Position numbers and translations under genes: made by a program
Shown: one piece after another, positions 45,890 to 53,691 of the stretch
Layout: each line of letters begins with the position of its first letter
How positions within the stretch are numbered: position 1 is the stretch's first letter
From: UBA1672 sp050633325
GTDB taxonomy: Bacteria > Pseudomonadota > Alphaproteobacteria > Micavibrionales > Micavibrionaceae
NCBI GenBank assembly: GCA_050633325.1
Contig: JBOEGH010000019.1
Span: 1-56,862 of the forward strand
DNA length: 56,862 nucleotides
Direction of reading: 5' to 3'
Notes under the pieces: model-generated
Told to the model about the DNA's origin: nothing
The model's input: only the letters and a program-made list of their open reading frames with translations
The model's database searches: none

Positions 45890-46516
45890 CTAGGCAACAC
45901 CACTAGATAATTCATCAAAATCACCATCTGGAGCCGTATTGTGCGAAATATCTTGATCATAATTATCATCATTCAAAGACGATCCATACGAGTCAGCTGT
46001 ATGAGAAAATTCATCTGTGATTTGTGCCAGTGGTTCCCACAAATTCGCCTGAGCAGAGTCTATATTATAAGCAACCTTATCCAACGCATTTGCGACATGT
46101 TCTTTGTTAAGGTATTCCCTATATATGTTAGCATCACCGCGAATAACATCCGTTAATTCAGGCAAAGCGTATAAATCATCAAAATCCACCTGAACAATAG
46201 ATCCATCAGACTTCTCAACACTCTCAATAACGCCCTGTAATGTATTAAGCAGCCTATTACGCCCCTTACTAACCTCAGGGTCACTGGAAGTATGTCCGGC
46301 CTGTGCATCTTGGCACATTTGGCGCAGCTCCCTCACATTATGTGAAATATCTGTCTTCATAGTTCCATAAACGGTATCTTGGGACAAGACATCATCAATC
46401 GGCTTCAATATCTGATTGAAAGTAACTAAATCAACATTAATAGACGGGCGTTCACGTAACACCGGATTTTCATCCGATGCTCTTCCAAACTGCCCTTGTA
46501 TCGCCAATAACTTCAT
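45890..46516 (-). CDS. Unknown protein, tandem paralogue B, under a predicted Fur box
   Basis: A 208-residue soluble protein, homologous over residues about 25-165 to the adjacent copy at 45112-45660 (see shared segments there). It differs by an extra Asp/Ser/Asn-rich C-terminal tail (about 45 residues, for example DNYDQDISHNTAPDGDFDEL), probably disordered. The 229 bp gap to its paralogue suggests separate promoters. Upstream, a minus-strand promoter with a near-consensus Fur box in its spacer (46640-46668) points at this gene, suggesting repression by iron. Function unknown. Confidence 0.65.
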   Translation of the reverse strand: MKLLAIQGQFGRASDENPVLRERPSINVDLVTFNQILKPIDDVLSQDTVYGTMKTDISHNVRELRQMCQDAQAGHTSSDPEVSKGRNRLLNTLQGVIESVEKSDGSIVQVDFDDLYALPELTDVIRGDANIYREYLNKEHVANALDKVAYNIDSAQANLWEPLAQITDEFSHTADSYGSSLNDDNYDQDISHNTAPDGDFDELSSGVA

Positions 46517-46639
46517 ATTATTTCATTATAATCTATTTCAGGGTCACCATTCAAGTTGAATGATTCGCTATATTAAATGCCTTATTGTACGCAAACTATG
46601 CCTATTACCTTATTATGTCAATATAAAACGACTTAAGCC

Positions 46640-46668
46640 CATATAACATTGATAATCATTCTCAACAA
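46640..46668 (-). promoter_or_regulatory. Putative promoter with Fur box
   Basis: On the minus strand TTGTTG (plus 46663-46668) and TATATG (plus 46640-46645) are 17 bp apart and direct transcription toward the gene starting at 46516. The spacer holds TGATAATCATTCTCA (plus 46650-46664), which matches the 7-1-7 Fur consensus TGATAATNATTATCA at all but one position. Position between -35 and -10 is the classic place for iron-dependent repression. The same box lies 97 bp upstream of fabG on the other strand, so that gene may be affected instead or as well. Confidence 0.6.
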
Positions 46669-46760
46669 ATGGCACAATACAATTTTCACCAGTCTTTACA
46701 AGACCTTTCTTAACCTTTAAACCGTATTAAAGAAAATATGAAACAAAAGGTTAGTGAAAA

Positions 46761-47498
46761 ATGTTTGATTTAACAGATAAAGCAGCTCTGGTAACTGGTG
46801 CAACAGGCGGAATTGGCGAAGCAATTGCAAAATCATTGCATGCACAAGGTGCAACAGTAGGTATTTCTGGTCGTAACGAAGAAAAGCTAAATAGCTTAGC
46901 CGCTGCGCTTGGGGATCGTGTACATATACTTGCCGCTGACCTTTCCAATGATGATGCAATAAAGGACCTAGTTAAACGTGCAGAAGATGCAATGGGCAAA
47001 ATTGATATCCTTGTTAACAACGCGGGGTTAACACGTGATGGCCTTTCCATGAGAATGAGCGACAATGACTGGCAGGATGTATTAGATGTTAATCTAACTG
47101 CTCCGTTCAAACTAGCTCAAGCCGTACAACGCGGCATGATGAAGCGCAGATCAGGAAGAATCATCAATATTTCATCTGTAGTTGGCGTAACGGGTAATCC
47201 GGGCCAATGTAACTATGTTGCATCTAAGGCAGGCATGATCGGTTGGTCAAAAGCAATGGCAGCAGAAGTGGCATCACGCGGCATCACTGTAAACTGCATC
47301 GCACCAGGCTTTATTGCCACCGCAATGACAGATGCACTAAATGATGATCAAAAAGCCGCAATTAACGCGAATATACCAGCGAAAAAAATGGGATCAAGTG
47401 AAGACATTTCAGCTGCCGCAACCTATCTGGCAAGCGACGAAGCAGGATATGTTACAGGTCAAACCGTTCACGTAAATGGCGGAATGGCTATGATATAG
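46761..47498 (+). CDS. fabG: 3-oxoacyl-ACP reductase
   Basis: A 245-residue short-chain dehydrogenase reducing beta-ketoacyl-ACP with NADPH. Cofactor loop TGATGGIGEAIAKSL (residues 12-26), NNAGLTRDGL, catalytic Ser in NISSVVGVTGNPGQ and Tyr/Lys in NYVASKAGMIGW, and the C-terminal GYVTGQTVHVNGGMAMI typical of FabG. It is not directly next to fabD here and is followed by a strong hairpin rather than acpP. Confidence 0.94.
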   Translation: MFDLTDKAALVTGATGGIGEAIAKSLHAQGATVGISGRNEEKLNSLAAALGDRVHILAADLSNDDAIKDLVKRAEDAMGKIDILVNNAGLTRDGLSMRMSDNDWQDVLDVNLTAPFKLAQAVQRGMMKRRSGRIINISSVVGVTGNPGQCNYVASKAGMIGWSKAMAAEVASRGITVNCIAPGFIATAMTDALNDDQKAAINANIPAKKMGSSEDISAAATYLASDEAGYVTGQTVHVNGGMAMI

Positions 47499-47515
47499 CA
47501 ACTAATAAATTAACC

Positions 47516-47541
47516 GCGAGCCATAATATTCTATGGTTCGC
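47516..47541 (+). terminator. Strong hairpin downstream of fabG
   Basis: A 10-bp stem (47516-47525 with 47532-47541, one G-T pair) closes a 6-base loop, 18 bp after the fabG stop. A loose T-rich stretch follows (gtatttacggatttatta). It may terminate or attenuate transcription between fabG and the HAD gene at 47565. The T-run is imperfect. Confidence 0.5.
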
Positions 47542-47564
47542 AGTATTTACGGATTTATTATATA

Positions 47565-48245
47565 ATGGCCTATGACTTAATAATTTTTGACTGCGATGGC
47601 ACTTTGGTAGATACGGAATACCTTAACATCAAAGCAATTATATCCTTATTACAAGATTTCGGGGTTGAAGGTTACGATATTGAGCACGGATTAACGCATT
47701 TTTCCGGCCACCGCTTCAGTCATATAATAGGTTTAATATCTGAAGAAACGGGATTCACATTCCCCAAAAATGCAGCAAAGCTTTATTTAGCAAAGGTAAA
47801 CGCTCTATCAGAAACAGAAACCAAGAAAATTGACAATGTTCACAAGATGGTTGAAACAGCAAAAAAACATGCAGATATTTGCGTTGTTTCAAATGGTGAG
47901 CGCAACAATGTTCTCTCATCCTTAAAACGTGCAAACCTAATAGAGTTTTTCGAAGAAGAATTTATTTTCACCGGATTAATGGCCCCGAACCCAAAGCCTG
48001 CACCAGATTTATTTTTATTAGCATCAAACAAAAAAAGCATATGCCCGTCACGGACGCTGGTAATTGAAGACAGCGTTGCAGGCGTAAAAGCCGCCGTGGC
48101 AGCCAAAATGGACGCATGGGGGTTTTGCGGCACGCATCATATGCCACAACAACATACTAAAACACTAATAGACACAGGTGCGAAAGCAACCTATGCGACA
48201 ATGGATGATATAGTAGATTCCTTAAATAAAGTCCAAGGCACATAA
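47565..48245 (+). CDS. HAD-superfamily (subfamily IA) phosphatase
   Basis: A 226-residue cytoplasmic phosphatase of the phosphoglycolate phosphatase/beta-phosphoglucomutase type. Motif I FDCDGTLVDTE (nucleophile and acid Asp) at residues 8-18, motif II Ser/Thr region in CVVSNGERN, motif III Lys in NPKPAPDLF and motif IV in LVIEDSVAGVKAAVAA. The helical cap lies at residues 20-80. The exact substrate is not determinable. Its 3' end overlaps the convergent gene at 48222 by 24 bp. Confidence 0.85.
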   Translation: MAYDLIIFDCDGTLVDTEYLNIKAIISLLQDFGVEGYDIEHGLTHFSGHRFSHIIGLISEETGFTFPKNAAKLYLAKVNALSETETKKIDNVHKMVETAKKHADICVVSNGERNNVLSSLKRANLIEFFEEEFIFTGLMAPNPKPAPDLFLLASNKKSICPSRTLVIEDSVAGVKAAVAAKMDAWGFCGTHHMPQQHTKTLIDTGAKATYATMDDIVDSLNKVQGT

Positions 48246-48800
48246 ATGATCGAAGAAAGACTGTTGGTTATGGCTCCCCTCTTTTGGGTAATGCTTCTTT
48301 AACAGTGAATATGCTTGTAATAACTTGCGATGAGACGATTGCACATTTTTGTTAGACATAAAGTTCTTTTGCAAGTTTGAATATTGCGACGTTCCGCGCG
48401 CCGCGTGCCACATATTAAAGAATTCACGCTGCTCATCAATTGCACTTATAATATGGGTTTCAACATTTTTTAAATTACTGGTTGGCGGATCTATAAGGGA
48501 AAAGCTACCTAACAAATTGGCGATTTCTTTATTATATTTATCTATATATTTTTTATCTTTGCCAGCCCTAAAGGCCTGCAACATAACCATACGTTCACGA
48601 AACGCCAAATCAGTGACAAAAAACAAGTGATCTAAATATTTGCTTTCATCTGCGCTCATTTGCGCGATACTGGATTTAAATTGCGTTTGCTGATGATGTA
48701 ACGCTTTATAAGCCTGAGAGACACTCATCTTTTCTGCATTTACTGGTGTTACACCAAAACACAATGACGAAAATAAAAGCAAAACAAACAAAACAGGCAT
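48222..48800 (-). CDS. Exported helical protein of unknown function
   Basis: From ATG 48800 a signal peptide is evident (MPVLFVLLLFSSLCFGVTPV, cleavage near NAEK), leaving a mature protein of about 170 residues that is helical and His/Lys-rich. No family recognised. An in-frame TTG at 48815 would merely lengthen the signal. The gene is 18 bp after the asparaginase stop codon and probably belongs to the pyk-asparaginase transcript. Its last residues are coded antisense to the end of the HAD gene. Confidence 0.6.
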   Translation of the reverse strand: MPVLFVLLLFSSLCFGVTPVNAEKMSVSQAYKALHHQQTQFKSSIAQMSADESKYLDHLFFVTDLAFRERMVMLQAFRAGKDKKYIDKYNKEIANLLGSFSLIDPPTSNLKNVETHIISAIDEQREFFNMWHAARGTSQYSNLQKNFMSNKNVQSSHRKLLQAYSLLKKHYPKEGSHNQQSFFDHLCALDFI

Positions 48801-48818
48801 AATACTAATTCCCAAAAC

Positions 48819-49322
48819 TTATGTAGACGCAAACCGACCTATACTAGTATCTTTAGTAACATCACCAGCATCAAACAAACATGCATTCATCGCGACATAA
48901 ACACCTGATTCAGCATTTTGAGATTGCGCGATTGCATAACCAAGGTTAAAGCCACCATCACTCATAGCAAACTCCTTAAGAGGAATCATAGAGCCAGTTA
49001 AAACAATAGTTTTATCTATATCACCCATATGACTAAGAATAAATTGCGCAGTAACCTCCATCGTTGAGGTTCCATGTATGATAATTACCGAACGCGCGCT
49101 GCATTGCGAGATTGATTTAACAATATCTGACCTAACCTGATCATTCATATCCACGCTATCTATTTGTGAAATGTTATTAAAACTTACATCAGGGTATATT
49201 TTAACAATATCCTTCAGATAGTCAGGAACAACAGATGATTGTCTTAATTCCGGCTTTTCCGTCAAAGGGTCATATGTTTTCTCAATAGTTCCACCTGTCA
49301 AAATAATATGAATATCGCTCAT
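48819..49322 (-). CDS. Half-size asparaginase-domain protein
   Basis: A 167-residue protein matching only the N-terminal half of bacterial L-asparaginases (about 330). The nucleophile-Thr loop is LTGGTIEKTYDP (residues 8-19); the second conserved site reads HGTSTM (83-88), where the canonical sequence is HGTDTM, so the catalytic Asp is Ser86. KTIVLTGSMIPLKE follows. ATG 49322 is chosen over an in-frame TTG at 49334, since GAGAGG is about 12 bases upstream of the ATG but abuts the TTG. A family of such single-domain proteins exists in Proteobacteria; catalysis here is doubtful. Four bp separate it from pyk. Confidence 0.75.
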   Translation of the reverse strand: MSDIHIILTGGTIEKTYDPLTEKPELRQSSVVPDYLKDIVKIYPDVSFNNISQIDSVDMNDQVRSDIVKSISQCSARSVIIIHGTSTMEVTAQFILSHMGDIDKTIVLTGSMIPLKEFAMSDGGFNLGYAIAQSQNAESGVYVAMNACLFDAGDVTKDTSIGRFAST

Positions 49323-49326
49323 GTTT

Positions 49327-50757
49327 TTATTCAACCTCTCCGATTCTTAGAATATTAGTTGTCCCGGCAACACCAAAAGGCATTCCGGCAGTCATTACAA
49401 AACAATCACCTTTGCTTGCAAAATCTTTTTCAACAATAACCGTCGCAGCATGACGTGCAGGGCCAATAAAATCATCAACACCAACATCGTTATGAACGGC
49501 GCAAACCCCGTAAGATAACATCAATTGACGTGCAACATTTATATCAGGCGTTAAACACAATATAGGCATTTCTGGTCTTTGCCTTGCAGTTCTTAAAGCC
49601 GTAGATCCTGATACCGTGTAATTAACGATCAATTTTGCCTCTACATCTTGCGCTACATAATAAGCCGCAGTGGTAATTGCATCAGAAGCATTGCCGATTG
49701 CATCGGGTCGTGCGGCCTCCATCATATCAAGGTAATTATCATCCACCTCAGTCTTACAAGCAATTCTGTTCATCATCTCAACACTACGAACGGGATAAGC
49801 CCCGGCTGCAGTTTCCGCAGACAACATAACACAATCTGCACCATCATAGACTGCCGTTGCCACATCAGATGCTTCTGCGCGGGTTGGGCGCGCATTTTCT
49901 ATCATGGACTCTAACATCTGCGTTGCCACTACTATCGGCTTTCCCATATCACGAACCAAGCGAACTATATGTTTTTGCACAGATGGCACATTTTCAGGCG
50001 GTATTTCTACCCCTAAATCACCACGTGCAAGCATAACACCGTCTGCCAAATCAACAATTTCTTCTATTTGTGACAATGCCGATGGCTTTTCAATTTTTAC
50101 CATTAATGCGGCATAAGAATTTTTATGAGCATCTATGATATTTCTTGCTTCGATTACGTCCGAAGGCCTTTGTACAAAGCTCTGCGCAATCCAATCAACC
50201 CCCATACTTAATGCTTTATCAAGATCAATACGATCTTTATCCGTTAATGCGGGTATAGGAAGAACAACACCGGGAAGGTTAAAGCCTTTATTATTACTCA
50301 ACGATGATCCGGCTTGTACTTCACCGTCCAAATAGCCATCCCCTTTGGCCGTTATTTCAATGCGAACCTTGCCATCGTCAAGAAAAATCAGGCTGCCTTC
50401 CTCCATAGAATCAAGAACTTCCTTATGAGGTAAATATACTCTGCTTTCATCCCCCAGCGAATCTTCCGAATCGAATCGAAATCTCTGCCCTTTTTCTAAT
50501 GCGATAGAATCGTTTTCAAACTTTCCAATACGTAATTTAGGCCCCTGCATATCCGCAACCACACCGATGGGGTGATCATATTTGGCTTCCACCTTACGAA
50601 TCAGATCATAAGACATTTGGTGATCATCATGTGTACCATGCGAGAAATTCAAACGAAATAAATCAACCCCCGCCACAAAAAGAGATTCGATCATCTCTTC
50701 AGAGCATGATGCAGGGCCAATTGTCGCCAAAATTTTTGTTTGCCTTTTCCTGCGCAT
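49327..50757 (-). CDS. pyk: Pyruvate kinase
   Basis: A 476-residue glycolytic enzyme making pyruvate and ATP from PEP and ADP. KILATIGPASCS begins the barrel, RLNFSHGTHDDHQ is the substrate loop, VMVARGDLGVEIP-like LARGDLGVEIP and the active-site Lys region MVKIEKPSAL are intact, with the C-terminal allosteric domain ending at the gene's end. ATG 50757 is used rather than GTG 50772 because GAGAG sits just upstream of it. A short palindrome at 50793-50805 lies in its upstream region. The asparaginase gene follows. Confidence 0.95.
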   Translation of the reverse strand: MRRKRQTKILATIGPASCSEEMIESLFVAGVDLFRLNFSHGTHDDHQMSYDLIRKVEAKYDHPIGVVADMQGPKLRIGKFENDSIALEKGQRFRFDSEDSLGDESRVYLPHKEVLDSMEEGSLIFLDDGKVRIEITAKGDGYLDGEVQAGSSLSNNKGFNLPGVVLPIPALTDKDRIDLDKALSMGVDWIAQSFVQRPSDVIEARNIIDAHKNSYAALMVKIEKPSALSQIEEIVDLADGVMLARGDLGVEIPPENVPSVQKHIVRLVRDMGKPIVVATQMLESMIENARPTRAEASDVATAVYDGADCVMLSAETAAGAYPVRSVEMMNRIACKTEVDDNYLDMMEAARPDAIGNASDAITTAAYYVAQDVEAKLIVNYTVSGSTALRTARQRPEMPILCLTPDINVARQLMLSYGVCAVHNDVGVDDFIGPARHAATVIVEKDFASKGDCFVMTAGMPFGVAGTTNILRIGEVE

Positions 50758-50792
50758 GATTCTCTCTTCCACTTATCAATAGATTCCAAATA

Positions 50793-50805
50793 GTTACTGC
50801 GTAAC
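50793..50805. promoter_or_regulatory. Small palindrome upstream of pyk
   Basis: GTTAC-tgc-GTAAC, a perfect 5-3-5 inverted repeat, lies 36 bp before the pyk ATG on the minus strand. It might be an operator; no regulator is identified. It shares the shape GTTAY-N3-RTAAC with the Zur-like site at 54559-54571. Confidence 0.3.
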
Positions 50806-51027
50806 CATTATAAAATATTGTAACAGAGTTTTTAGAAAAGGCACGTTTTGTTGAAAAAATAACGCCATATTATGCCCCTTAATTTAGCAAAAATATTCAC
50901 AGGTAAAACTTAATTCAAAAAAAATTACGCATGTATAAAGTTTAGGATATCTCATTTTTAATGTGATGAATCAGGTGCTTCTGAGAGTCAAATTCAAATA
51001 GTAGGAATAAAATCTATTTGGCACCAC

Positions 51028-51075
51028 ATACGATATATAGTATGTTAGAGACATATTAATCACAAGAAGTTGTGG
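51028..51075 (+). promoter_or_regulatory. Tandem NrdR-like boxes upstream of nrdA
   Basis: Within the only gap over 300 bp (50758-51152), two imperfect palindromes occur. Box 1 at 51028-51043 (ATACGATATATAGTAT) matches the NrdR consensus acaCwAtATaTwGtgt at 13 of 16 positions and lies inside a longer near-perfect palindrome 51026-51045; box 2 at 51060-51075 (TCACAAGAAGTTGTGG) matches at 11. Their centres are 32 bp apart, about three helical turns, as NrdR boxes usually are. NrdR represses ribonucleotide reductase genes when dATP is high. The rest of this gap, including 50880-51020, shows only AT-rich sequence. Confidence 0.65.
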
Positions 51076-51152
51076 TTTTGTTCATTTCACAAATACATTC
51101 CTTGAATAAACTTCAATAAGAATGAGTAGACTATAATTAGGGAGTTACACCT

Positions 51153-52985
51153 ATGTTTGACATTGCGCAAATGGAAAGGGGCAATCGTGTCCAGATCGAT
51201 AGATCAAGAGACGAAAACCTAACTGAATTTGGTAAAGCCACCCTAACCGACAGGTATTTAATGCCTGAAGAACAATACCAAGATCTGTTTGCGCGTGTTT
51301 CAATGTATTACGGTGATAACACCGAACATTCACAACGAATTTACGACTACATGTCTAAACTATGGTTTATGCCATCAACACCTATACTATCCAATGGTGG
51401 AACCAGCCGCGGCCTTCCTATTTCGTGTTTTCTAAATGAAACAGGAGATTCTCTGGATGATATTATGGGACTTTGGAATGAAAATGTGTCATTAGCATCC
51501 CTAGGTGGTGGTATAGGATCATATTGGGGTAATGTTAGGTCAATTGGTGAAAAAATTGGTCGCAATGGGAAAACATCAGGTATTGTACCTTTTATACGTG
51601 TTATGGACTCCCTAACTCTTGCCATTTCCCAAGGATCATTACGTCGCGGCAGTGCAGCAATTTATTTACCCGTTTGGCATCCTGAAATAGAAGAATTTAT
51701 CGAAATACGTCGTCCCACAGGTGGAGATCCAAACCGCAAAGCCCTTAACCTTCATCACGGTGTATTGATACCAAACCGATTTATGGAAGCAGTAGAGAAT
51801 GACGAAGAATGGGCTCTAAAATCACCAAAGGATAATTCAGTAGTCGACAAGGTCAGCGCACGCGACCTTTGGATAAGATTACTTACAGCACGCGTTGAAA
51901 CGGGCGAGCCATATTTTGTGTTTATCGATCATGTTAATGATGCAATTCCTGATCACCATAAAATGGCAGGGCTTAATGTTAAAATGTCCAACTTATGTTC
52001 CGAGATAACTCTCCCTACCGGAAAAGACCATTTAGGTAATGAACGAACGGCGGTTTGCTGCTTATCATCTCTCAATTTAGAAAAATTTGATGAATGGCAA
52101 GACCACCCGACATTCATTGAAGATATAATGAGATTTCTCGATAATGTTCTCTCTGATTTCATAGATAAAGCACCAGATTCAATGAAACGTGCGAAATATG
52201 CCGCAATGCGTGAGCGCTCTGTTGGGCTTGGGGTTATGGGATTTCACTCGTTCTTACAATCAAAATCACTTCCAATGGAAGGCGTTATGGCGAAAGTTTG
52301 GAATCGACGTATGTTCCAACTTATTAAACGCCAAGCAGATGAGGCATCAGTTAAGTTGGCGCACGAACGTGGTGCCTGCCCCGATGCCGCCGATTACGGT
52401 ATTATGGAGAGATTTTCTAATAAGATGGCTATTGCACCAACGGCAAGCATTTCTATAATTTGTGGTGGCGCTTCCCCTGGTATTGAACCGATCGCCGCCA
52501 ATGCATATACACATAAAACTCTATCAGGATCATTCCCTGTTAAAAACAGATATCTAAAAGCACTATTAGAAGAGAAAGGTATCGATAACGACGACACTTG
52601 GAGTTCTATATTCACCAATGAAGGATCAGTACAGCATTTAGCGGAGCTTACCGCAGAAGAAAAAGACGTATTTAAAACTGCCTTTGAAATTGACCAACGC
52701 TGGATTATTGAACACTCATCAGACCGAACACCTTTTGTGTGCCAAGCACAAAGTATAAACGTGTTCTTACCTGCAAATGTAAACAAGATGGATCTTCACC
52801 GTATTCATTGGGATGCATGGAAGAAAGGTGTCAAATCACTTTATTACTGTCGTTCAAAATCAATTCAACGCGCAGAAAGTGATGCTTCTTGGAAACGCTC
52901 CAAATCTGGTGAGGACGACCACAAGGGAGAGCAAGGGTCATTCAATGAAAGTGGCAATTACGAAGAATGCCTCGCTTGTCAGTAA
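51153..52985 (+). CDS. nrdA: Class I ribonucleotide reductase, alpha subunit
   Basis: A 610-residue catalytic subunit converting ribonucleotides to deoxyribonucleotides. Key parts: PSTPILSNGG, the redox Cys in PISCFLNETGDS, the NLCSEITLP loop holding catalytic Asn, Cys and Glu, CCLSSLNLEKF, IAPTASISIICGGASPGIEP, and the C-terminal redox pair in ECLACQ. It lacks the N-terminal ATP-cone (E. coli NrdA has 761 residues), so dATP feedback through a cone is absent. GGGAG is eight bases upstream of ATG 51153. A terminator follows at 53001, and the partner nrdB is 2.9 kb downstream, separated by five unrelated genes. Confidence 0.95.
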   Translation: MFDIAQMERGNRVQIDRSRDENLTEFGKATLTDRYLMPEEQYQDLFARVSMYYGDNTEHSQRIYDYMSKLWFMPSTPILSNGGTSRGLPISCFLNETGDSLDDIMGLWNENVSLASLGGGIGSYWGNVRSIGEKIGRNGKTSGIVPFIRVMDSLTLAISQGSLRRGSAAIYLPVWHPEIEEFIEIRRPTGGDPNRKALNLHHGVLIPNRFMEAVENDEEWALKSPKDNSVVDKVSARDLWIRLLTARVETGEPYFVFIDHVNDAIPDHHKMAGLNVKMSNLCSEITLPTGKDHLGNERTAVCCLSSLNLEKFDEWQDHPTFIEDIMRFLDNVLSDFIDKAPDSMKRAKYAAMRERSVGLGVMGFHSFLQSKSLPMEGVMAKVWNRRMFQLIKRQADEASVKLAHERGACPDAADYGIMERFSNKMAIAPTASISIICGGASPGIEPIAANAYTHKTLSGSFPVKNRYLKALLEEKGIDNDDTWSSIFTNEGSVQHLAELTAEEKDVFKTAFEIDQRWIIEHSSDRTPFVCQAQSINVFLPANVNKMDLHRIHWDAWKKGVKSLYYCRSKSIQRAESDASWKRSKSGEDDHKGEQGSFNESGNYEECLACQ

Positions 52986-53000
52986 TATATAATCACTATA

Positions 53001-53027
53001 AAGGCCTCCTTATGGAGGTCTTTTTTT
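53001..53027 (+). terminator. Rho-independent terminator of nrdA
   Basis: A 7-bp GC-rich stem (53003-53009 with 53014-53020, one G-T pair), a 4-base loop and a T-run of seven (53021-53027), 16 bp after the nrdA stop. A textbook terminator; it separates nrdA from msrB. Confidence 0.9.
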
Positions 53028-53115
53028 AATTTACTCTGCACACACGAATAAATGTGTAACAAATATACCCTTAACTCCGAATAGAATATTACAGCTATAA
53101 AGAGGAGTACACACT

Positions 53116-53658
53116 ATGAAACACTTAAAATTAGCAGCTATTTCGTTATGTGCCACAGGAGTAATAGCAATATTAGCCATTAATCAGCCAACAGCAGCAG
53201 AAGATAAAAAGGGTTCAATGCCTATGTCTAAGAAACAAGAAAAAGTAAAGCAACTTACTGATATACAAGATTATGTAACCCAACATGATGGAACAGAACC
53301 AGCATTTAAAAATGAATATTGGGACAACAAAGAGCCCGGAATATATGTCGATGTTGTGTCTGGCGAGCCGTTATTTTCATCAACTGACAAATTTAACTCA
53401 GGCACAGGATGGCCAAGTTTTACCAAACCAATAGAAAGCGCGAATGTCTCATCTAAGGTAGATAATAAAATGTGGATTCCAAGAACGGAAGTCAGATCTT
53501 CAAAAGCAGACTCTCATCTTGGTCATGTTTTCGAAGATGGTCCAAAAGATAAAGGTGGCCTAAGATATTGCATAAACTCTGCATCCTTACGTTTCATACA
53601 TAAAGATAATTTAGAAGAAGAAGGATATTCAGAATTCCTTCCGTTATTTCAAGAGTAG
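53116..53658 (+). CDS. msrB: Exported peptide-methionine (R)-S-oxide reductase
   Basis: A 180-residue protein with a signal peptide (residues 1-27, LAAISLCATGVIAILAINQPTAA) followed by the MsrB domain: EPAFKNEYWDNKEPGIY, SGTGWPSF, SKADSHLGHVFEDGP and the catalytic Cys in RYCINSASLRF. The zinc cysteine pairs of many MsrB proteins are missing (VVSGEPLF where CxxC-like CG is usual), and the mature domain has only the catalytic Cys, so a resolving Cys is also absent. It would repair oxidised methionines in the periplasm. AGAGGAG is eight bases before ATG 53116; zur follows 33 bp later. Confidence 0.9.
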   Translation: MKHLKLAAISLCATGVIAILAINQPTAAEDKKGSMPMSKKQEKVKQLTDIQDYVTQHDGTEPAFKNEYWDNKEPGIYVDVVSGEPLFSSTDKFNSGTGWPSFTKPIESANVSSKVDNKMWIPRTEVRSSKADSHLGHVFEDGPKDKGGLRYCINSASLRFIHKDNLEEEGYSEFLPLFQE

Positions 53659-53691
53659 TATTAAGAGAAAAATACGCCTATACTCGAGATC

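Noticed and set aside
48222..48818. Remnant of a frameshifted C-terminal asparaginase half
   Set aside because: The region encodes an unrelated exported helical protein with its own signal peptide; no asparaginase-like residues in any frame were recognised.
51102..51137. TTGAAT...TATAAT as the nrdA promoter
   Set aside because: Spacing is 24 bp and the TATAAT is only about 15 bp from the ATG, overlapping the ribosome binding region.
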